Made by a program: the position numbers and the translations under genes. From Roseobacter ponti (lineage in GTDB: Bacteria > Pseudomonadota > Alphaproteobacteria > Rhodobacterales > Rhodobacteraceae), in assembly GCF_012932215.1 (NCBI RefSeq), contig NZ_CP048788.1, positions 3,596,001 through 3,660,000 of the forward strand: a stretch of DNA of 64,000 nucleotides, read 5' to 3'. Numbering within the stretch: position 1 is the first letter of the stretch; each line of letters opens with the position of its first letter. The notes beneath the pieces were generated by a model, which searched no databases, was not told the DNA's origin, and saw nothing but the letters and a program-made list of their open reading frames with translations. This document shows positions 53,764 to 62,579 of the stretch, in pieces.

Positions 53764-55068
53764 ATGGCATCCAAGCCCCCGTCCCAGCCACCACGTTCGG
53801 TGACCAGCCAGCTGACGGCGCTGATCGGGCTTGCGGGGTTTCTCGCGACTCTGCTGCTGCTGCGCCAGCTTGAGCTTCCGAAAACCGACGCAACGGTTGT
53901 CGGCATGCTCGGGACTGCCTTGCCGATGGTCCTCTGGGAGCTTTTCGTGCTTAAAGCACACCGTCAGGAGGCGACCGGGCTGCAGGGTTTCGGCCTGCGG
54001 CTGTCGGAGCAGGTAAACCATGGCCGGGTCGCCACCAAGCTGACCGGCCTCTGGGGCACAATCGGTCTATTGTCGGTCGCCTACTGGATCTTTCCGGAAT
54101 ATCAGCGCGACTTTTACGATCCCTTCTGGGAGGTCTGCCGGGACTATTCACTGGCTTTTGCCTGCATCAGCTTTGTCTATTTCGTGCTGATCGACCGGTG
54201 GATGAAGGACCCCGAAGACGAATATTTTAACGCGGGCCGCCTGTTTCTGGGACATGGCAAAAGCACCGACAGAGCCCGGCTGAAAAAGCATTTTCTCGGC
54301 TGGCTCATCAAGGGATTCTTTCTGCCGCTGATGTTCATCTATTTCGGCAACAGCATCTCTGCGCTGCTGGGCCGGGATCTGGCCGATATCACCCGCTCCT
54401 TCACCGCTTTCGTGGCCTTCATGAGCCGCTTTGCCACGGGCATTGATCTGGCTTTTGTCAGTATCGGGTACGTGCTGACGCTGCGGCTTACGAATTCGCA
54501 CATCCGCTCGCCCAATGACCTTTTCTGGGGCTGGGCTGTGACACTGCTGATGTATGTGCCGTTCTTTTCCGTCGTCGGGAACCGCTATCTCGACTACAAG
54601 GACGATACTAACTGGATCGATATGTTCGGCGGTGGCGACAGCAACTGGTTCTATGTCTGGGGCTGCGCGATCATCTTCACAAAGATCATGTGGGCCTGGT
54701 CGAACCTGTCTTTCGGCATCCGTTTTTCAAATCTCACCAACCGCGGCATCATCACAAACGGGCCTTTCCGGCTGATGCGGCACCCGTCCTATTTCTTCAA
54801 AAACATCTCCTGGTGGCTGCTGGCCGTGCCGTTTTACTCAGTCGAAAGTTATGAAACGGCACTGCAGCACAGCATCCTGATGGTCGGCATCAACCTGATC
54901 TATTTTGCGCGGGCCAAGGCGGAGGAAAAGCACCTCTCGGAGGACCCGGTCTATGTGGAATATGCTTTGTGGATCGAAGAGCACGGCGTTTTGCGCTGGC
55001 TGCGACACTATATGCCATTCATCCGGTATGTGCCGCCGGCCGGTGCAGGCAGCATGCGCGCGGCCTGA
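53764..55068 (+). CDS. Multi-pass membrane protein with isoprenylcysteine-carboxylmethyltransferase-like C-terminus
   Basis: A 434-residue inner-membrane protein with about nine transmembrane helices. The C-terminal quarter has the ICMT/phospholipid-methyltransferase signature (NGPFRLMRHPSYFFKNISWW, then RAKAEEKHLSEDPVYVEY), which in the family binds SAM. The N-terminal two-thirds are not recognised. Homologues are annotated as DUF1295-like or NnrU-like membrane methyltransferases. The methyl acceptor is unknown. The 168 bp before it hold no gene. Confidence 0.78.
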   Translation: MASKPPSQPPRSVTSQLTALIGLAGFLATLLLLRQLELPKTDATVVGMLGTALPMVLWELFVLKAHRQEATGLQGFGLRLSEQVNHGRVATKLTGLWGTIGLLSVAYWIFPEYQRDFYDPFWEVCRDYSLAFACISFVYFVLIDRWMKDPEDEYFNAGRLFLGHGKSTDRARLKKHFLGWLIKGFFLPLMFIYFGNSISALLGRDLADITRSFTAFVAFMSRFATGIDLAFVSIGYVLTLRLTNSHIRSPNDLFWGWAVTLLMYVPFFSVVGNRYLDYKDDTNWIDMFGGGDSNWFYVWGCAIIFTKIMWAWSNLSFGIRFSNLTNRGIITNGPFRLMRHPSYFFKNISWWLLAVPFYSVESYETALQHSILMVGINLIYFARAKAEEKHLSEDPVYVEYALWIEEHGVLRWLRHYMPFIRYVPPAGAGSMRAA

Positions 55069-55089
55069 CAACTGCAGCACCCGGACACG

Positions 55090-55560
55090 TCATTCCCGGT
55101 GATACGGCGCGCCGGCAAGGATCGAGGCCGCGCGATAAAGCTGCTCTGCGAGCATGACCCGGACCAGCATATGCGGCCAGACCATCCGGCCGAAAGACAG
55201 CGCAAATCCCGCGTCGGCGCGCAGCGCAGGATCAATTCCGTCGGCGCCGCCGATTAGGATGGCAAGATCGCTGCGTCCCTCATCCCGCCAGCCTGCAAGG
55301 CGGGTCGCAAACTCAGGTGAGCTTTCCGTCCGCCCGCGCTCATCCAGCGCCACCATCATCGCACCATCAGGCACGGCACGGCGCAGCAGCACGGCCTCGC
55401 CGGCCATGCCGCCACCCTTACGGTCGTCAACCTCGGTCACGCTGCCCGGGCCGAGCCCGAGGGCGCGGCCTGTCCGGTCGAACCGGGTCAGATAATCGTC
55501 AATCAGAGTTTTCTGTGGCCCGGCGCGCAAACGCCCGACCGCAATGACATGCACACGCAT
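55090..55560 (-). CDS. rlmH: 23S rRNA (pseudouridine1915-N3)-methyltransferase
   Basis: A 156-residue SPOUT-fold methyltransferase that modifies helix 69 of the large subunit. The knot motif is ILIGGADGIDP, with MVWPHMLVRVMLAEQLYRA at the C-terminus. It follows rsfS after 30 bp; the pair is a conserved ribosome-maturation unit. Confidence 0.95.
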   Translation of the reverse strand: MRVHVIAVGRLRAGPQKTLIDDYLTRFDRTGRALGLGPGSVTEVDDRKGGGMAGEAVLLRRAVPDGAMMVALDERGRTESSPEFATRLAGWRDEGRSDLAILIGGADGIDPALRADAGFALSFGRMVWPHMLVRVMLAEQLYRAASILAGAPYHRE

Positions 55561-55590
55561 GACGGCGCTGCCAGCTCCCCGCGCGGGGGG

Positions 55591-55959
55591 TCAGCTGGCG
55601 GCGGCTCCGGGGCCGTCCATAGGTTGCCACATCTTTTCAAGCTGATAGAACTCGCGCACTTCCGGTCGGAAGACATGCACGATCACATCGCCTGTGTCGA
55701 TCAGCACCCAGTCGCCGGTTTCTTTGCCCTCGATCTTTGCCGTGCGGCCAAACTCGTCCTTGACGGTCTGCGCCAGTTTCTCCGAAATCGAAGAGACCTG
55801 ACGTGTCGAGCGACCCGAACAGATGACCATATAATCACCGATCTCGGTCTTGCCGCGCAGATCAATCTGCACCACATCTTCGGCTTTGTCATCGGAAAGG
55901 GATTTGAGAATTGTCGCCAGAAGCTTTTCGCTTGTGGCTGTTTCGGTGGCTGCGGCCAT
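55591..55959 (-). CDS. rsfS: Ribosomal silencing factor
   Basis: A 122-residue factor that binds uL14 and blocks subunit joining in starvation. Core motifs: VVQIDLRGKTEIGDYMVICS, GRSTRQVSSIS, and DTGDVIVHVF. I start it at the ATG at 55959 with GGAG eight bases upstream (MAAATETATSEK). A GTG at 56004 opens a 15-codon extension without a suitably spaced Shine-Dalgarno. The ATG overlaps the stop of a small upstream frame as TAATG (see 55959-56015). Confidence 0.93.
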   Translation of the reverse strand: MAAATETATSEKLLATILKSLSDDKAEDVVQIDLRGKTEIGDYMVICSGRSTRQVSSISEKLAQTVKDEFGRTAKIEGKETGDWVLIDTGDVIVHVFRPEVREFYQLEKMWQPMDGPGAAAS

Positions 55960-56015
55960 TACCGCGGCTCCGTTGTGAGCAGCGGGTGCTGCATCAGTAT
56001 GCACAGACAGGACAT
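55959..56015 (-). CDS. Possible 18-residue upstream peptide coupled to rsfS
   Basis: The frame MSCLCILMQHPLLTTEPR starts at an ATG three bases after AAAGGAGG and ends in TAA overlapping the rsfS ATG (TAATG). Either this is a leader peptide that couples translation into rsfS, or the strong Shine-Dalgarno marks nothing real. The spacing to ATG is short. Confidence 0.3.
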   Translation of the reverse strand: MSCLCILMQHPLLTTEPR

Positions 56016-56136
56016 TGCCCTCCTTTGAACGCGCCGCCGGGCCCCCGGCGCTGGGGATACTTTAATTTAGCAAGAGGATTACCACAATTCAATGACAGCA
56101 TCGCAAACCGGGCGTGCGACGCTGCGTGCTGCGCAT

Positions 56137-56937
56137 TCAGGCAGCAAAACCAGCTGACTGCGGCAGGCTCTCCCAGGTGGTACGCCATTGTGCGTCGATC
56201 CGGGCCAGCGCCCGCGCGTCAAACCGGTGGCTTTCTTCCCAGTAGCGCCCTGACGGCACGCCGTAACTGAGAGCCTTTTCCGCAGCCATGATATCTGAGA
56301 CGGCACCGGTCGAGGCCGGCCGGACCCCGGCCGCACGCAGGTTTTCGGGCTTAAGACGGGCGAAAAGCAGCTCTGAGGGTCCCTCGGAGAGGTTCACGCA
56401 GTGGCACCCGCGGCTCGCCGCGATGAGAGCAAGGCGCGCGGATTTCGCCCCCAGGTCCTGCAGCGTGACATCGGCGCGCAAAGGATCTGCCGTCCCGGTG
56501 CCGTAAAAATGCGTGGGGCCCGAGGCAGGATAGACCATATCACAGCCCAGCCACGCCATGACCTTCGGCCGCAGTGTCTCAAGCGCCCAGTATCCGGCCG
56601 TAAAGGCCATCGTGCCGCCGGCAAAAACGAAACCGCCGCTTTTGTTCTGCGCCGGCACAAACTGATCCGCGCCGATCAGGCGCTGGCCGGGGGCAGGTGC
56701 TGCGGGTCGGCGATCCCGGGGAAAATCCTCCGGAAAGATCAGATCATCCCAGTCGGAGCGGATACTCCAGGCGTTATTGATGGTGACAATCCGGTCGAAC
56801 CAAGCGCGGGGCCAGCCGGCTGCCACAGGCGCCTGAGGCCCGCTGCCGAGGATAAGGACGATGTCTGAAGGGCTGACCACGCCGTTCTCCGCAAGTTCCG
56901 ACAAGGCAGGAGTTAGACCGCAGATGCGGTCCGGCAA
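56137..56937 (-). CDS. Conserved hypothetical protein, possible DUF115/MptE-like fold
   Basis: A 266-residue protein not confidently recognised. SPSDIVLILGSGPQAPVAAG followed by AWFDRIVTINNAW and WDDLIFPEDFP recalls Rossmann-like DUF115 proteins, which are linked to glycan or motility-associated modification. MAWLGCDMVYPASGPTHFYG is another conserved-looking stretch. The start is a TTG at 56937. A GTG at 56880 with GGAG six bases upstream is an equal alternative. The MscS gene precedes it by 10 bp, so they are likely cotranscribed. Confidence 0.7.
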   Translation of the reverse strand: MPDRICGLTPALSELAENGVVSPSDIVLILGSGPQAPVAAGWPRAWFDRIVTINNAWSIRSDWDDLIFPEDFPRDRRPAAPAPGQRLIGADQFVPAQNKSGGFVFAGGTMAFTAGYWALETLRPKVMAWLGCDMVYPASGPTHFYGTGTADPLRADVTLQDLGAKSARLALIAASRGCHCVNLSEGPSELLFARLKPENLRAAGVRPASTGAVSDIMAAEKALSYGVPSGRYWEESHRFDARALARIDAQWRTTWESLPQSAGFAA

Positions 56938-56947
56938 CCCCGGGCTG

Positions 56948-58300
56948 TCAGTCTGTCACCGGTGCGGGGTCTGCATCTTCCAGCATGCGGACTTCGCGCT
57001 GCGGGAAGGGGATGGAGATGTCGTTTTCTTTGAAGGTATCCCAGAGCGCCAGATACACATTGCCGCGGATGTTCGTGAGACCGCCCGTGGGGTCGCGGAT
57101 CCAGAACCGGAGGATATAATCAACCGAGCTGTCCCCAAAGCCCACGATGTGACAGACCGGCAGCTTTGGGTGCTTGAGCACCCGGTCGACATTGGCCGCC
57201 GCTTCGATGGCCAGTTTTCGGACCACATGCGGATCGCACCCGTAGGACGTGCCGAAAAAGATATCGAGACGCACGAACTCGTCCGAATGCGACCAGTTTA
57301 CCACCTGCCCGGTGATCAGATCTTCGTTCGGAATGAGGTATTCGCGGCCATCGCGCGTCACGACGCTGACGTAACGCGCGCCGAGAGCGTTGATCCAGCC
57401 GAAGGTTTCACCAAGGCTGATCACGTCACCGGGTTTGATGGATTTATCGAGCAGAATGATGACGCCGGAGACAAGGTTAGAGACGACTTTCTGCAGGCCG
57501 AAACCAAGGCCCACACCGATGGCACCTGAGAGCACGGCGAGACCGGTGAGATCGATGCCCACAGCCTTGACACCCAGAAAGAACGCCATGCCATAGAGGA
57601 AAATCTGCACCGCCTTGACCGCGAGCACCTGCATCGAGGGGCTGATATCCTCGTTGCGCCGGATGCGGGTTGCGATGGTTTTATTGGCCACCCGCGCCCC
57701 GGTCGCCAGCGCGCCGATGAGCACTCCGGCGGTCAGCAGCGTCAGCAGCGAAATTCGGAAATCACCGACCTCAAGCGCGAGATCATCAAGAAACACCGAC
57801 ACTTCGTCGCCGAGCCCGGCAAACTGCAGCGTCGCATAGACCCAAAGGCCCCAGACCACGACCTGCCGCAGGAACCGGTTGCGCACCAGCCGGCCAAGAT
57901 AGGCAATCAGTACCCAGGTCGCGGCAAGTGTCGCCACACCGCCGATCAGATAGGAGCGCGACGGCCAGGTGACACTCTGCATCACCAGATAAACCGCATA
58001 GGACATCGCCGCGAAAAGGATCAGCCCCATGCGGCGTTTGATCTGCACAATCACCCGAAGCTGCCATTTCTGCCAGCCTTCGGTCGCGCGCACGCGGTTG
58101 TCGATCATGCGGCCACCGGCACCGTGCAGCAGCCAGGCAAGTCCGGCGAGCGCCAGCAGGATCAGAACCTGGTTCTGCCGCCAGCCAGGCTCCAGCAGAT
58201 CGGCGAGAAACAGAGCGATGAGATGACGGATTTCTTCCGCGGACATCAGGACATCCGCGATCTGTGCGCTTCCCAGCTCGAGAATGTTTTCCTTCTCCAT
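56948..58300 (-). CDS. Mechanosensitive channel, MscS family (long type)
   Basis: A 450-residue channel with an N-terminal helical region of about five transmembrane segments beyond the three of classical MscS. TM3 is the Gly/Ala-rich LSGAIGVGLGFGLQKVVSN, followed by SIKPGDVISLGETFGWI and IPNEDLITGQVVNWSHSD. The ATG at 58300 starts MEKENILELGS. A GTG at 58381 would add 27 residues without a signal peptide. It is the second MscS-type gene in the window, not similar in length to the one at 22638. Confidence 0.9.
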   Translation of the reverse strand: MEKENILELGSAQIADVLMSAEEIRHLIALFLADLLEPGWRQNQVLILLALAGLAWLLHGAGGRMIDNRVRATEGWQKWQLRVIVQIKRRMGLILFAAMSYAVYLVMQSVTWPSRSYLIGGVATLAATWVLIAYLGRLVRNRFLRQVVVWGLWVYATLQFAGLGDEVSVFLDDLALEVGDFRISLLTLLTAGVLIGALATGARVANKTIATRIRRNEDISPSMQVLAVKAVQIFLYGMAFFLGVKAVGIDLTGLAVLSGAIGVGLGFGLQKVVSNLVSGVIILLDKSIKPGDVISLGETFGWINALGARYVSVVTRDGREYLIPNEDLITGQVVNWSHSDEFVRLDIFFGTSYGCDPHVVRKLAIEAAANVDRVLKHPKLPVCHIVGFGDSSVDYILRFWIRDPTGGLTNIRGNVYLALWDTFKENDISIPFPQREVRMLEDADPAPVTD

Positions 58301-58386
58301 CCACGCAGAATTGCACAGCCCCTGCGTCGCTACAACCGGCCTCGCGGACCTTGCGGCACAGCGGCCAAGAGGATAAGACACCGGCT

Positions 58387-58485
58387 ATGTCTGTATGTGC
58401 GCAAATCAGAATCGATCTTGATGACCGGGCCCGCCTGCGTGAACGTTTTTTCGGCGCCACGCACAGCGTTCTTGCACGACTGTAA
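58387..58485 (+). CDS. Possible small ORF upstream of leuC (32 aa)
   Basis: A 32-residue frame, MSVCAQIRIDLDDRARL and then RERFFGATHSVLARL, lies 51 bp before leuC. It contains only four leucines and no leucine run, so it is not a classical leucine attenuator. The upstream Shine-Dalgarno is weak. It may be coding or chance. Confidence 0.3.
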   Translation: MSVCAQIRIDLDDRARLRERFFGATHSVLARL

Positions 58486-58536
58486 GCGCGACTGCCCGAC
58501 ACAGACTGCCCATTTCCACAGTACGGGAGAGGACCG

Positions 58537-59943
58537 ATGTCCCCCAAGACGCTCTACGATAAAATCTGGGATGCCCATGTCGCCCACGAAGCGGACGACG
58601 GCACCTGCCTTCTTTATATCGACCGCCACCTCGTGCATGAGGTCACCAGCCCGCAGGCCTTTGAGGGGCTGCGCATGGCCGGTCGCAAGGTCCGCGCGCC
58701 TGAGAAAACCATCGCCGTGCCGGATCATAACGTCCCAACAACGCTCGATCGCGCGAATGCTGCGACGATGACCGAAGACAGCCGCATCCAGGTCGAGGCG
58801 CTTGATAAAAACGCCAAAGACTTCGGCATTCATTATTACCCGGTTTCGGACGTGCGCCAGGGCATTGTGCATATTGTCGGGCCCGAGCAGGGCTGGACCC
58901 TTCCCGGCATGACCGTGGTCTGTGGTGACAGTCATACCGCAACCCATGGCGCATTCGGCGCGCTGGCGCATGGCATCGGAACGTCTGAGGTAGAACACGT
59001 GCTCGCCACCCAGACGCTGATCCAGAAGAAATCGAAAAATATGAAGGTCGAGATCACCGGCAAGCTCGCCCCCGGTGTCACGGCCAAGGACATCACCCTG
59101 TCGGTGATCGGCAGGACCGGTACCGCGGGTGGCACCGGCTACGTTATCGAATACTGCGGCGAGGCGATCCGGGATCTCAGCATGGAAGGACGCATGACCG
59201 TCTGCAACATGGCGATCGAAGGCGGCGCACGCGCCGGCCTTATTGCGCCCGATGAAAAGACATTCGAGTACTGCAAAGGCCGCCCGCACGCCCCGAAGGG
59301 CGCGCAGTGGGAAGCCGCGATGGACTGGTGGAAGACGCTTTACTCAGATGATGATGCCGCCTGGGACCAGGTGATCACCATCAAAGGCGAAGACATCGCA
59401 CCGGTCGTCACCTGGGGCACCTCGCCCGAAGACGTGCTGCCGATCACTGCCAGTGTGCCCGCTGCCAGCGATTTCGAGGGTGGCAAGGTCGGTGCCGCGC
59501 AGCGCTCGCTGGACTATATGGGTCTCACTCCCGGCACGCCGCTGAACCAGATCGAGATTGATACCGTTTTTATCGGGTCGTGCACCAACGGGCGGATCGA
59601 GGATCTGCGCGCTGCCGCCGCGATCCTCAAGGGCAAAAAGATCAAAGAGGGTCTGCGCGCCATGGTCGTGCCGGGCTCAGGCCTCGTGCGCGCTCAGGCC
59701 GAGGAAGAGGGGCTTGCGGATATCTTCAAAGAGGCCGGGTTCGAGTGGCGTCTGGCGGGCTGTTCGATGTGTCTGGCGATGAACCCGGACCAGCTGGCCG
59801 AGGGCGAGCGCTGCGCGTCGACTTCGAACCGCAACTTCGAAGGTCGTCAGGGCTACAAGGGCCGCACACACCTCGTTTCTCCGGGCATGGCGGCGGCCGC
59901 CGCGATCACCGGAAAGCTCACCGATGTACGCGAGATGATGTAA
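58537..59943 (+). CDS. leuC: 3-isopropylmalate dehydratase large subunit
   Basis: A 468-residue aconitase-family subunit that isomerises 2- to 3-isopropylmalate in leucine synthesis. [4Fe-4S] cysteine ligands are in [11 protein letters not shown] and [34 protein letters not shown] is the aconitase signature. GGGAGAGG precedes the ATG. The small subunit leuD lies 1.7 kb downstream with other genes between, so the two are not adjacent. Confidence 0.97.
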   Translation: MSPKTLYDKIWDAHVAHEADDGTCLLYIDRHLVHEVTSPQAFEGLRMAGRKVRAPEKTIAVPDHNVPTTLDRANAATMTEDSRIQVEALDKNAKDFGIHYYPVSDVRQGIVHIVGPEQGWTLPGMTVVCGDSHTATHGAFGALAHGIGTSEVEHVLATQTLIQKKSKNMKVEITGKLAPGVTAKDITLSVIGRTGTAGGTGYVIEYCGEAIRDLSMEGRMTVCNMAIEGGARAGLIAPDEKTFEYCKGRPHAPKGAQWEAAMDWWKTLYSDDDAAWDQVITIKGEDIAPVVTWGTSPEDVLPITASVPAASDFEGGKVGAAQRSLDYMGLTPGTPLNQIEIDTVFIGSCTNGRIEDLRAAAAILKGKKIKEGLRAMVVPGSGLVRAQAEEEGLADIFKEAGFEWRLAGCSMCLAMNPDQLAEGERCASTSNRNFEGRQGYKGRTHLVSPGMAAAAAITGKLTDVREMM

Positions 59944-59959
59944 TCTGACCTTACGCGGT

Positions 59960-59996
59960 GCGGCACCGGTTGCTTAAGTGGCAACCGGAAAGCCGC
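59960..59996. other. Interrupted inverted repeat between leuC and the HdeD gene
   Basis: GCGGC-A-CCGGTTGC, a seven-base loop, then GCAACCGG-AAA-GCCGC: 13 base pairs with unequal internal bulges. It lies 17 bp after leuC and lacks a T-run, so it may attenuate or process the leuC transcript rather than terminate it. Confidence 0.6.
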
Positions 59997-60025
59997 CCCG
60001 GCAGATACCACGAAAGGACGACAAA

Positions 60026-60580
60026 ATGAAATTATGGGTAAAATGGCTTGTTCTGGGCATTCTCTCTCTGGTGTTCGGCCTGTTTGTCCTGGCCAATCCG
60101 GTCGCCGCCTCTTTTGCGGTGACAGTAGTGGCCGGTGTGACCTTCGCGCTGATCGGCGGAGCTCAGATCGTTGCAGGTCTGGGCTCTGAGGACCGCACGA
60201 CAAAGATCATGGGCACCGGTCTGGGCGGGCTGATGCTGCTCCTCGGTATATCTCTCATGTTCCGCCCGCTTGAAGGCATTCTGACGCTTGCAACCATTGC
60301 GACGGTGCTGATCGGAGCCAACGGACTTTTGCGCCTCGTGACCGCCTGGCAGATGCGTTCGACGCCGCTGTTCTGGCCGATGCTTATTTCAGGTGCGCTT
60401 TCAGTCCTGCTCGCGGGATATATCCTTGCCAACTACTTCGAGATTGCGCCGCAGCTTCTTGGCATACTTCTGGGGATTGAGCTGCTGTTTAACGGAGCCG
60501 GGCTGATCGCGCTGGCTTTGTTTTTGCGCACTGTCAAAGGGGCTCTGAAGGACAAGGTAGAGGCCCGGCTTAAAAAGTAA
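60026..60580 (+). CDS. HdeD family membrane protein
   Basis: A 184-residue protein with six transmembrane helices: two at the N-terminus (WLVLGILSLVFGLFVLANP and FAVTVVAGVTFALIGGAQIV), then pairs repeating the motif. HdeD is linked to acid resistance at high cell density in E. coli. GAAAGGA lies eight bases before the ATG at 60026. The C-terminus ends in a basic tail. It precedes a small ORF by 27 bp. Confidence 0.85.
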   Translation: MKLWVKWLVLGILSLVFGLFVLANPVAASFAVTVVAGVTFALIGGAQIVAGLGSEDRTTKIMGTGLGGLMLLLGISLMFRPLEGILTLATIATVLIGANGLLRLVTAWQMRSTPLFWPMLISGALSVLLAGYILANYFEIAPQLLGILLGIELLFNGAGLIALALFLRTVKGALKDKVEARLKK

Positions 60581-60607
60581 GCCACCACCAAAGCGACCGG
60601 AGGTAAG

Positions 60608-60709
60608 ATGGACACCCGGAATATGTACACAACGACGTCGACTGACGAAGTGATCACGGCAGAGATGTCCGTCGGGATCTGCGGCGCCATGACGCGAGGG
60701 TCGACATGA
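60608..60709 (+). CDS. Small gene (33 aa) coupled to the cysteine hydrolase gene
   Basis: The frame starts MDTRNMYTTTSTDEVITA and ends GAMTRGST, 33 codons and a TGA. A near-perfect Shine-Dalgarno (GGAGGTAAG) sits immediately before the ATG. Its stop overlaps the start of the cysteine hydrolase as ATGA, exactly as real genes in this window do. I do not recognise the peptide; it could be a leader that couples translation into the hydrolase gene. Confidence 0.6.
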   Translation: MDTRNMYTTTSTDEVITAEMSVGICGAMTRGST

Positions 60710-61329
60710 TCAGGCAGTTTGGCCCCGAAACCGGTCTTTTGCTGATCGATGTCCAGAAGGGCGTGAATGTCTTTGACCACTGGGGCGGCGGCAGTACCGG
60801 CCGGCGCAACAACCCTGAGGCCGAAGACCGGATGCGCGCGCTGCTGAACGCATGGCGGGCGGGCGACCTGCCCGTAATTTTCACGCGTCACGACAGCCGT
60901 GAGGCGGCCTCACCGCTCAAACTGCATCTGCCGACCGGGGCGATGATCGACGGTTTTGAGGCGCAGGACGGCGAGATCATCATTGAAAAGGATGTGAACT
61001 CGGCTTTTGTCGGCACCGATCTGGAACTGCGGCTGCGCCAGCACGGTATCACCCGCCTCGTGGTGGCGGGCTTTTTCACCAACTTCTGCGTCGAAACCTC
61101 GGTGCGGATGGCCGGCAATATGGGGTATGACACCTATCTCGCGCATGATGCATGTGCGACCTGTAACCGGATCGGGCCGGATGGCACGGATTATGACCCG
61201 CAGGTGCTGCACGACATTTCAGTTGCGAACATGCACGGCGAATTCTGCACCGCACTCGAGACCGGCACGCTGCTCGGTCTGGTCGGCGCGGATGCGCCCG
61301 CCCTCGAACGCGTTCAGGGCAACGAATGA
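60706..61329 (+). CDS. Isochorismatase-family cysteine hydrolase
   Basis: A 207-residue hydrolase. The catalytic triad is Asp in GLLLIDVQKG, Lys in IIIEKDVNSAF and Cys in TNFCVETSVR. The family includes nicotinamidases and isochorismatases; the substrate here is unknown. The ATG at 60706 overlaps the upstream small gene. It converges on the DUF2945 gene. Confidence 0.88.
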   Translation: MIRQFGPETGLLLIDVQKGVNVFDHWGGGSTGRRNNPEAEDRMRALLNAWRAGDLPVIFTRHDSREAASPLKLHLPTGAMIDGFEAQDGEIIIEKDVNSAFVGTDLELRLRQHGITRLVVAGFFTNFCVETSVRMAGNMGYDTYLAHDACATCNRIGPDGTDYDPQVLHDISVANMHGEFCTALETGTLLGLVGADAPALERVQGNE

Positions 61330-61340
61330 TGACCCGGGGC

Positions 61341-61556
61341 TCAGGACGCTTTGCGCAGTTCGCTGTCCGATTTGAGAACTTCACTGCCGTCTTCCTGCTC
61401 GATTTTATAGGCGGGGCTTTCCGCGCTTGCATCCCGCGTCACCTCGGTGCCCGAGATTTTCAGGGTAATCTTCTGCGTGTACTTTTTGGCGATCCTGCCG
61501 GTGCCCGAGCCATTGCCCCAGTCCCACTCAACCCTTGTGCCTTCACTGTATGACAT
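61341..61556 (-). CDS. DUF2945 / hypervirulence-associated TUDOR-domain protein
   Basis: A 71-residue protein: VEWDWGNGSGTGRIAKKYTQK, then a second beta segment and a C-terminal KIEQEDGSEVLKSDSEL. It corresponds to the small beta-barrel DUF2945/HVA1 TUDOR family. GGAGAGG lies nine bases before the ATG at 61556; the frame extends upstream to 61646 without such support. It is divergent from leuD and convergent with the hydrolase gene. Confidence 0.8.
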   Translation of the reverse strand: MSYSEGTRVEWDWGNGSGTGRIAKKYTQKITLKISGTEVTRDASAESPAYKIEQEDGSEVLKSDSELRKAS

Positions 61557-61649
61557 TCCGAAACCTCTCCGTTTGCGATATGCCGGTCCAACCCGCGGAC
61601 ACCTGTCCGGGTTCCGGCGCATCCGGGACAACCGTAAGGACTCCACCCC

Positions 61650-62255
61650 ATGGATAAATTCAACACGCTCACCGGGATCGCCGCACCGATGCCACTGGTC
61701 AATATCGACACCGATATGATCATCCCCAAACAGTTCCTGAAAACGATCAAACGCTCGGGGCTTGGCGTGAACCTCTTTGACGAGATGCGCTATGACCGTC
61801 AGGGCAATGAGGTGGCTGACTTTGTGCTGAACAAAGACGCTTACCGCGAGGCGGAAATACTCGTGGCGGGTGAGAACTTCGGCTGCGGGTCATCGCGCGA
61901 ACACGCACCCTGGGCCATCAAGGACTTTGGCATCCGCTGCGTAATCGCACCTTCTTTTGCGGATATCTTCTACAACAACTGCTTCAAGAACGGCATCCTG
62001 CCCGTCGCCCTGCCGAAAGAGCAGGTGGATGTGCTTATGAAAGACGCCGAAAAGGGCGCCAACGCCCGGATGAGCATCGATCTTGAGGCACAGACGATCA
62101 CCACCTCGGATGGTGAGGTTTTCAGCTTTGAAGTGGACAGTTTCAAAAAGCACTGCCTGATGAACGGCCTTGACGACATCGGCCTGACCATGGAAAAAGC
62201 CGCCGCAATCGACACCTTTGAAGGATCAGCATCCCAGGCGCGCCCCTGGGTCTGA
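61650..62255 (+). CDS. leuD: 3-isopropylmalate dehydratase small subunit
   Basis: A 201-residue swivel-domain subunit pairing with LeuC. It shows [37 protein letters not shown] and [19 protein letters not shown]. Residue lengths and motifs are normal, so the enzyme should be complete despite the gap from leuC. Confidence 0.96.
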   Translation: MDKFNTLTGIAAPMPLVNIDTDMIIPKQFLKTIKRSGLGVNLFDEMRYDRQGNEVADFVLNKDAYREAEILVAGENFGCGSSREHAPWAIKDFGIRCVIAPSFADIFYNNCFKNGILPVALPKEQVDVLMKDAEKGANARMSIDLEAQTITTSDGEVFSFEVDSFKKHCLMNGLDDIGLTMEKAAAIDTFEGSASQARPWV

Positions 62256-62579
62256 ACCGGTCCGGGCCCCTCTGCCCGCTGTGCGCCTCTTTTCTTTTGG
62301 CAGCATGCGTTAACCTTTCATTGTGGGCGTCCTCGCGCCGCCCACAATATCTTGCGATGTGCCTGTTTTTCGTCACATATTTGATGCAAGAACGCACCAG
62401 TCCTTCCCTCAAAACGCCCAACGTATTGCGTCTTGTTAACCGTAACACTTGCGGAACTAAGACGAATGATGGCACAAATGGGGCATAAATGAGGCAGAGC
62501 CCACCGCCCCGGTGGCATCAAGTTGGAACAAGATTGCGGCACTGAATCGCATCTGGCCGGTTTGAAGGGAAAGAAACGT
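62256..62579. other. Intergenic region between leuD and the membrane protein gene
   Basis: About 320 bp without a recognisable gene. It contains an inverted repeat (TTGTGGGCG at 62321-62329 with CGCCCACAA at 62339-62347) that could end the leuD transcript although no T-run follows. The stretch from 62400 to 62500 is richer in A/T and probably holds the promoter of the next gene. I cannot place -35 and -10 elements firmly. Confidence 0.5.

Noticed and set aside
58387-58485. Leucine attenuator before leuC
   Set aside because: The small frame has four scattered leucines and no terminator/antiterminator pair is visible before leuC.
62470-62485. Sigma-54-like sequence TGGCAC-N5-GGGCA upstream of the 62580 gene
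   Set aside because: It keeps GG and GC ten bases apart, but the -12 box (GGGC instead of TTGC) is poor and no activator site or nitrogen-type gene is near.
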